Shown here in pieces: positions 6,980 through 9,146 of a DNA stretch of 9,146 bases (position 1 is its first letter; the number at the start of each line of letters is the position of its first letter). The stretch is taken from the NCBI GenBank assembly GCA_019347995.1, contig JAHWKH010000075.1:1-9146 (forward strand). Reading direction: 5' to 3'. Position numbers and translations under genes: made by a program. The notes beneath the pieces were generated by a model. That model did no database searches. It worked only from the letters and a program-made list of their open reading frames with translations, and was not told the DNA's origin. The DNA is from Gemmatimonadota bacterium (GTDB lineage Bacteria; Gemmatimonadota; Gemmatimonadetes; Longimicrobiales; UBA6960).

Positions 6980-7603
6980 ATGCATCCCTTGCGCCCCTCC
7001 CGCTCCGTTCTCGTCGCCGCGGCCCTGGCGGCCGGTCTGGCCTGCTCCGACGCCGCGCCCGAGCCCGTCCCGCTGGGTCCGGTGGACGGCCACGACCTGC
7101 CCGGGTCCGACCTGGGACGGGTGGCGGTGGGAGAGCCGCCGCCGGACTTCTCCCTCGAGTCGTACGACGACGGGGTCGTGACCCTCTCCGACTTCCGCGG
7201 CGAGAAGAACGTGATCCTCGTCTTCTATCGGGGCCACTGGTGACCCTACTGCGCCCGTCAGCTCGGTGAGCTGAGCGACCTCCTCGACGAGGAGGAGAAG
7301 GACTCCACCGTCATCCTCGCCGTCTCGGTGGACGACCGGGAGCGCCAGCAGCTCATGATCGATCGCGTGGCGGAGGAGCATGGCGCCACCCTGGACTACA
7401 CGCTCCTCTCCGATCCGGGGCACCGGGTCATCGACCGCTACGGGCTCTTCAACGAGGACGCGGCGCCCGACCGCCCCATCCCCCATCCGACGGTCTACGT
7501 CATCGACAGGGACGGCATCGTGCGCTGGTCGTTCACGGAGGTGGACTACCGGGTGAGGCCGGAGAACGCCGACATCCTGCGGGAGCTGCGCGCCCTGCGC
7601 TGA
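6980..7603 (+). CDS. selenocysteine-containing peroxiredoxin-like protein (in-frame TGA = Sec88)
   Basis: Read through one in-frame TGA (7241-7243), this frame gives a 207-residue AhpC/TSA-type thioredoxin-fold protein. Residues 1-21 look like a bacterial signal sequence (basic start, then VLVAAALAAGLA) ending at C22, possibly a lipidated cysteine, though Gly at -3 makes the lipobox atypical. The fold begins at VGEPPPDFSLESYDDG and leads to VILVFYRGHW-U-PYCARQLGEL. Cys-containing relatives have FYRGHWCPYC here, so the TGA takes the place of the redox-active Cys, giving UxxC (U88, C91). The rest is intact: VSVDD, LLSDPG, YGLFN, and HPTVYVIDRDG with its cis-Pro. The likely role is reduction of peroxides or disulfides outside the cytoplasm. 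A SECIS-like hairpin follows the TGA. The real stop is another TGA at 7601-7603. The start has no clear Shine-Dalgarno. A nonsense mutation or sequencing error (TGC to TGA) is the main alternative. Ordinary gene calling would report two fragments. Confidence 0.88.
7256..7277 (+). promoter_or_regulatory. candidate bacterial SECIS hairpin downstream of the Sec TGA
   Basis: TCAGCTC (7258-7264) pairs perfectly with GAGCTGA (7268-7274) around a GGT loop. Two further pairs form at the base if G7275 is bulged, giving nine pairs. The apical loop begins with G and lies 21 nt after the TGA. Known bacterial SECIS elements recognised by SelB have a small apical loop with G in the first two positions, roughly 16-37 nt from the UGA. 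The hairpin lies inside the coding region (residues RQLGEL), as expected in bacteria. Confidence 0.72.
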
Positions 7604-7621
7604 GGGGAAGCGCGCTCGACG

Positions 7622-7673
7622 CTCCGGCACCCGCCTGGGCCGCGAGGTGCCGCGCCCGCGACCCTCCGGCACC
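7622..7673 (+). repeat. 10-bp direct repeat around an inverted copy, able to form alternative hairpins before ppc
   Basis: CTCCGGCACC occurs at 7622-7631 and again at 7664-7673, with GGTGCCG at 7646-7652 between them. The central segment can pair (7 bp, 14-nt loop) with either flanking copy but not both. No T-run follows either hairpin, so a terminator role is not shown. The stretch lies in the 125-bp gap between the selenoprotein gene and ppc. Confidence 0.4.
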
Positions 7674-7728
7674 GGTCCTGCTCGCGGGGTACGCCACACC
7701 CGCAATGGATCCCGGCGACGGAGGACGG

Positions 7729-9146
7729 ATGGGCTCGTGGAGAGGGCTGGACGTGGAGAGCGAGGGCACGGGCATCTCCCGTCCGCTGAGCCGCCAGGTG
7801 AACACGCTGGGCGCGATGCTGGGGGAGGCGGTGCGCGCCCGCTACGGCGACGCCACGCTGGAGCTCGTCGAGGAGCTGCGCCTCCTGTGCAAGCGGGCGG
7901 AGGCCGAGGGCGACGACGCCCTGCGCCAGCGGGCCGCGCACCGGATCGGCGAGCTCGGCCTGGACCGGATCGTCGCGCTGGTCCGCGTCTACACGGCGTT
8001 CTTCCACCTGGTGAACCAGGCGGAGAAGCAGGAGATCATGCGCATCAACAGGGAGCGCGCGCGCTCCCGGGGCGGGGACGCCGGCCGGCCCGAATCCATC
8101 GCCCACACGATGACGCGGCTGAAGGATTCGGGTTGCTCCCTGGAGCAGGCCATGGCCGCCCTCGCACGCCTCGACGTGCAGCCCACCCTCACGGCCCACC
8201 CCACCGAGGCCCGCCGGGCCACCGTGCTCGAGAAGCAGCAGCGCATCGCCGCCCTCCTCACCCGACTCCAGCGCACCGACCCGACGCCCGACGAGGAGGA
8301 GGAGGTGCTGGACGCGGTCTATGCGGAGGTCGCGCTCCTCCTGGCGACCGACGACCTGCGGGCCGACCGGCCCGACGTGCGCGACGAGGTCGAGCAGGGC
8401 CTCCACTTCCTGGCCGGCGTGATCTGGGACACCGTCCCGCGCATCCTCGAGGACGTGCGCCGGGCCGTGGAGCGCTGCTGGGGCGAGCGCCCCCGCGTGC
8501 CCCCGTTCCTGCGCTACCGCTCGTGGATCGGCAGCGACCGTGACGGCAATCCTAACGTAACCGCCGACGTGACGCGCTGGACGTTCCAGGTGCAGCGCGA
8601 GACGGCCCTGCGGCGGCACCTGGCTTCGCTGGACGACCTCCACGCGGCGCTGAGCGTCTCGGAGCGGCACGCCCCCGTGCCCGAGGCGATGCGAGCGTCG
8701 CTGGAGCGCGACCAGGAGGAGGCTTCGCTCCCGGAGAAAGAGGCCACGCTCCACCGCCACGAGCCGTACCGGAGGAAGGTCGGTCACATGCGCGTGCGGC
8801 TGCGCCGGCTTCTCGGGGAAGGCGGGGGAGCGGCCCACGCCTACGACGGGGCGGCGTTCGTGGCCGACCTGGAGGGGATCGAGGAGGCCCTGGAAGCCTC
8901 CAACCTCGGGGCCGTGGCGGCGCGCGGGCCCCTGGCGCGGCTGCTCGACCAGGCCCGCACGTTCGGCTTTCATCTCGCCGCCCTGGACGTGCGCCAGCAC
9001 AGCCGCGTGCACGAGGAGGGTGTCGCGGAGCTGCTGCGGATCGCCGGCGTGGAGGACGACTACGCCGCCCTCGACGAGGAGGCGCGCGTCGCGGTCCTCG
9101 AGCGCGAGCTCGCCAGCCCGCGGCCCCTGCTCGCGCCCGGCGCGGA
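7729..9146 (+). CDS. ppc: phosphoenolpyruvate carboxylase, N-terminal part (runs off right edge)
   Basis: PEP carboxylase adds bicarbonate to phosphoenolpyruvate to form oxaloacetate, replenishing the TCA cycle. About 472 codons are present of a family length near 900. The start region (SRQVNTLGAMLGEAVRARYGD) matches the E. coli enzyme's N-terminal helix pattern. The catalytic-His motif LTAHPTEARRATVLEK has H157. The second signature, RSWIGSDRDGNPNVTADVT, begins near residue 264 and has Ser where many enzymes have a second Gly (GGDRDGNP). FGFHLAALDVRQHSRVH matches the LDIRQES region. The glycine-rich loop and C-terminal allosteric site would lie beyond the window. The ATG at 7729 has GGAGG four bases upstream; an in-frame ATG at 7705 would add eight residues. 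No clear promoter was found. Confidence 0.96.
   Translation, partial: MGSWRGLDVESEGTGISRPLSRQVNTLGAMLGEAVRARYGDATLELVEELRLLCKRAEAEGDDALRQRAAHRIGELGLDRIVALVRVYTAFFHLVNQAEKQEIMRINRERARSRGGDAGRPESIAHTMTRLKDSGCSLEQAMAALARLDVQPTLTAHPTEARRATVLEKQQRIAALLTRLQRTDPTPDEEEEVLDAVYAEVALLLATDDLRADRPDVRDEVEQGLHFLAGVIWDTVPRILEDVRRAVERCWGERPRVPPFLRYRSWIGSDRDGNPNVTADVTRWTFQVQRETALRRHLASLDDLHAALSVSERHAPVPEAMRASLERDQEEASLPEKEATLHRHEPYRRKVGHMRVRLRRLLGEGGGAAHAYDGAAFVADLEGIEEALEASNLGAVAARGPLARLLDQARTFGFHLAALDVRQHSRVHEEGVAELLRIAGVEDDYAALDEEARVAVLERELASPRPLLAPGA

Noticed and set aside
7241..7243. TGA read as Trp or Gly in an alternative genetic code
   Set aside because: TGA is the normal stop of several genes here (5276, 7603), a Trp codon TGG directly precedes it, and the aligned residue in relatives is the catalytic Cys. 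Selenocysteine fits better.

Overview
The window is GC-rich chromosomal DNA from a bacterium with dense gene packing. It holds eight protein-coding loci plus two candidate upstream ORFs. The promoters (TTGACA-N18-TAACCT type), the weak or absent Shine-Dalgarno signals at several starts, and the mix of housekeeping genes would fit a Gemmatimonadota-like lineage. That assignment is an inference from general resemblance and is not proven by the sequence.

Layout, left to right. (1) Positions 1-645: the middle of an aspartate kinase catalytic domain, open at the left edge. Its homology stops abruptly near 585, just after the DPR motif and about 15 bases before the stop codon of the next gene. (2) 600-1058, minus: a Fur-superfamily repressor with the full PerR-type metal ligand set. 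(3) 1137/1197-1760, plus: an uncharacterised protein, divergent from the repressor and preceded by a 23-codon upstream ORF that overlaps its probable TTG start. (4) 1886-3838, plus: acetyl-CoA synthetase (acs), behind a recognisable promoter. (5) 3860-4717, minus: a left-handed beta-helix (hexapeptide) acyltransferase, convergent with acs. (6) 4803-5276, plus: a small uncharacterised protein with a disordered tail. (7) 5439-6899, plus: an IMP dehydrogenase-family protein (guaB-like) with two CBS domains and an atypical active-site flap. It has a strong promoter, a candidate leaderless 44-codon upstream ORF and a large 19-bp hairpin in its leader. (8) 6980-7603, plus: a secreted or lipid-anchored peroxiredoxin-like protein whose frame is interrupted by one TGA exactly where the catalytic cysteine belongs. 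(9) 7729 to the right edge, plus: the N-terminal half of phosphoenolpyruvate carboxylase (ppc).

The most important result is gene 8. Conventional ORF calling splits it into a short N-terminal ORF and a headless C-terminal ORF. Read through the TGA, it is one 207-residue thioredoxin-fold protein with a UxxC redox motif. A hairpin with a GGT apical loop lies 21 nt after the TGA, as expected for a bacterial SECIS element. This is very probably a selenoprotein.

Functionally, acs (acetate to acetyl-CoA) and ppc (anaplerotic oxaloacetate) feed central carbon metabolism, and the aspartate kinase would draw on oxaloacetate-derived aspartate. The GuaB-like enzyme acts on guanine nucleotides. The PerR-like regulator and the selenocysteine peroxiredoxin both point to peroxide handling, although they lie about 6 kb apart and a regulatory link is only a guess. 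No RNA genes, IS elements, CRISPR arrays or attachment sites were seen. No intergenic gap exceeds 300 bases.
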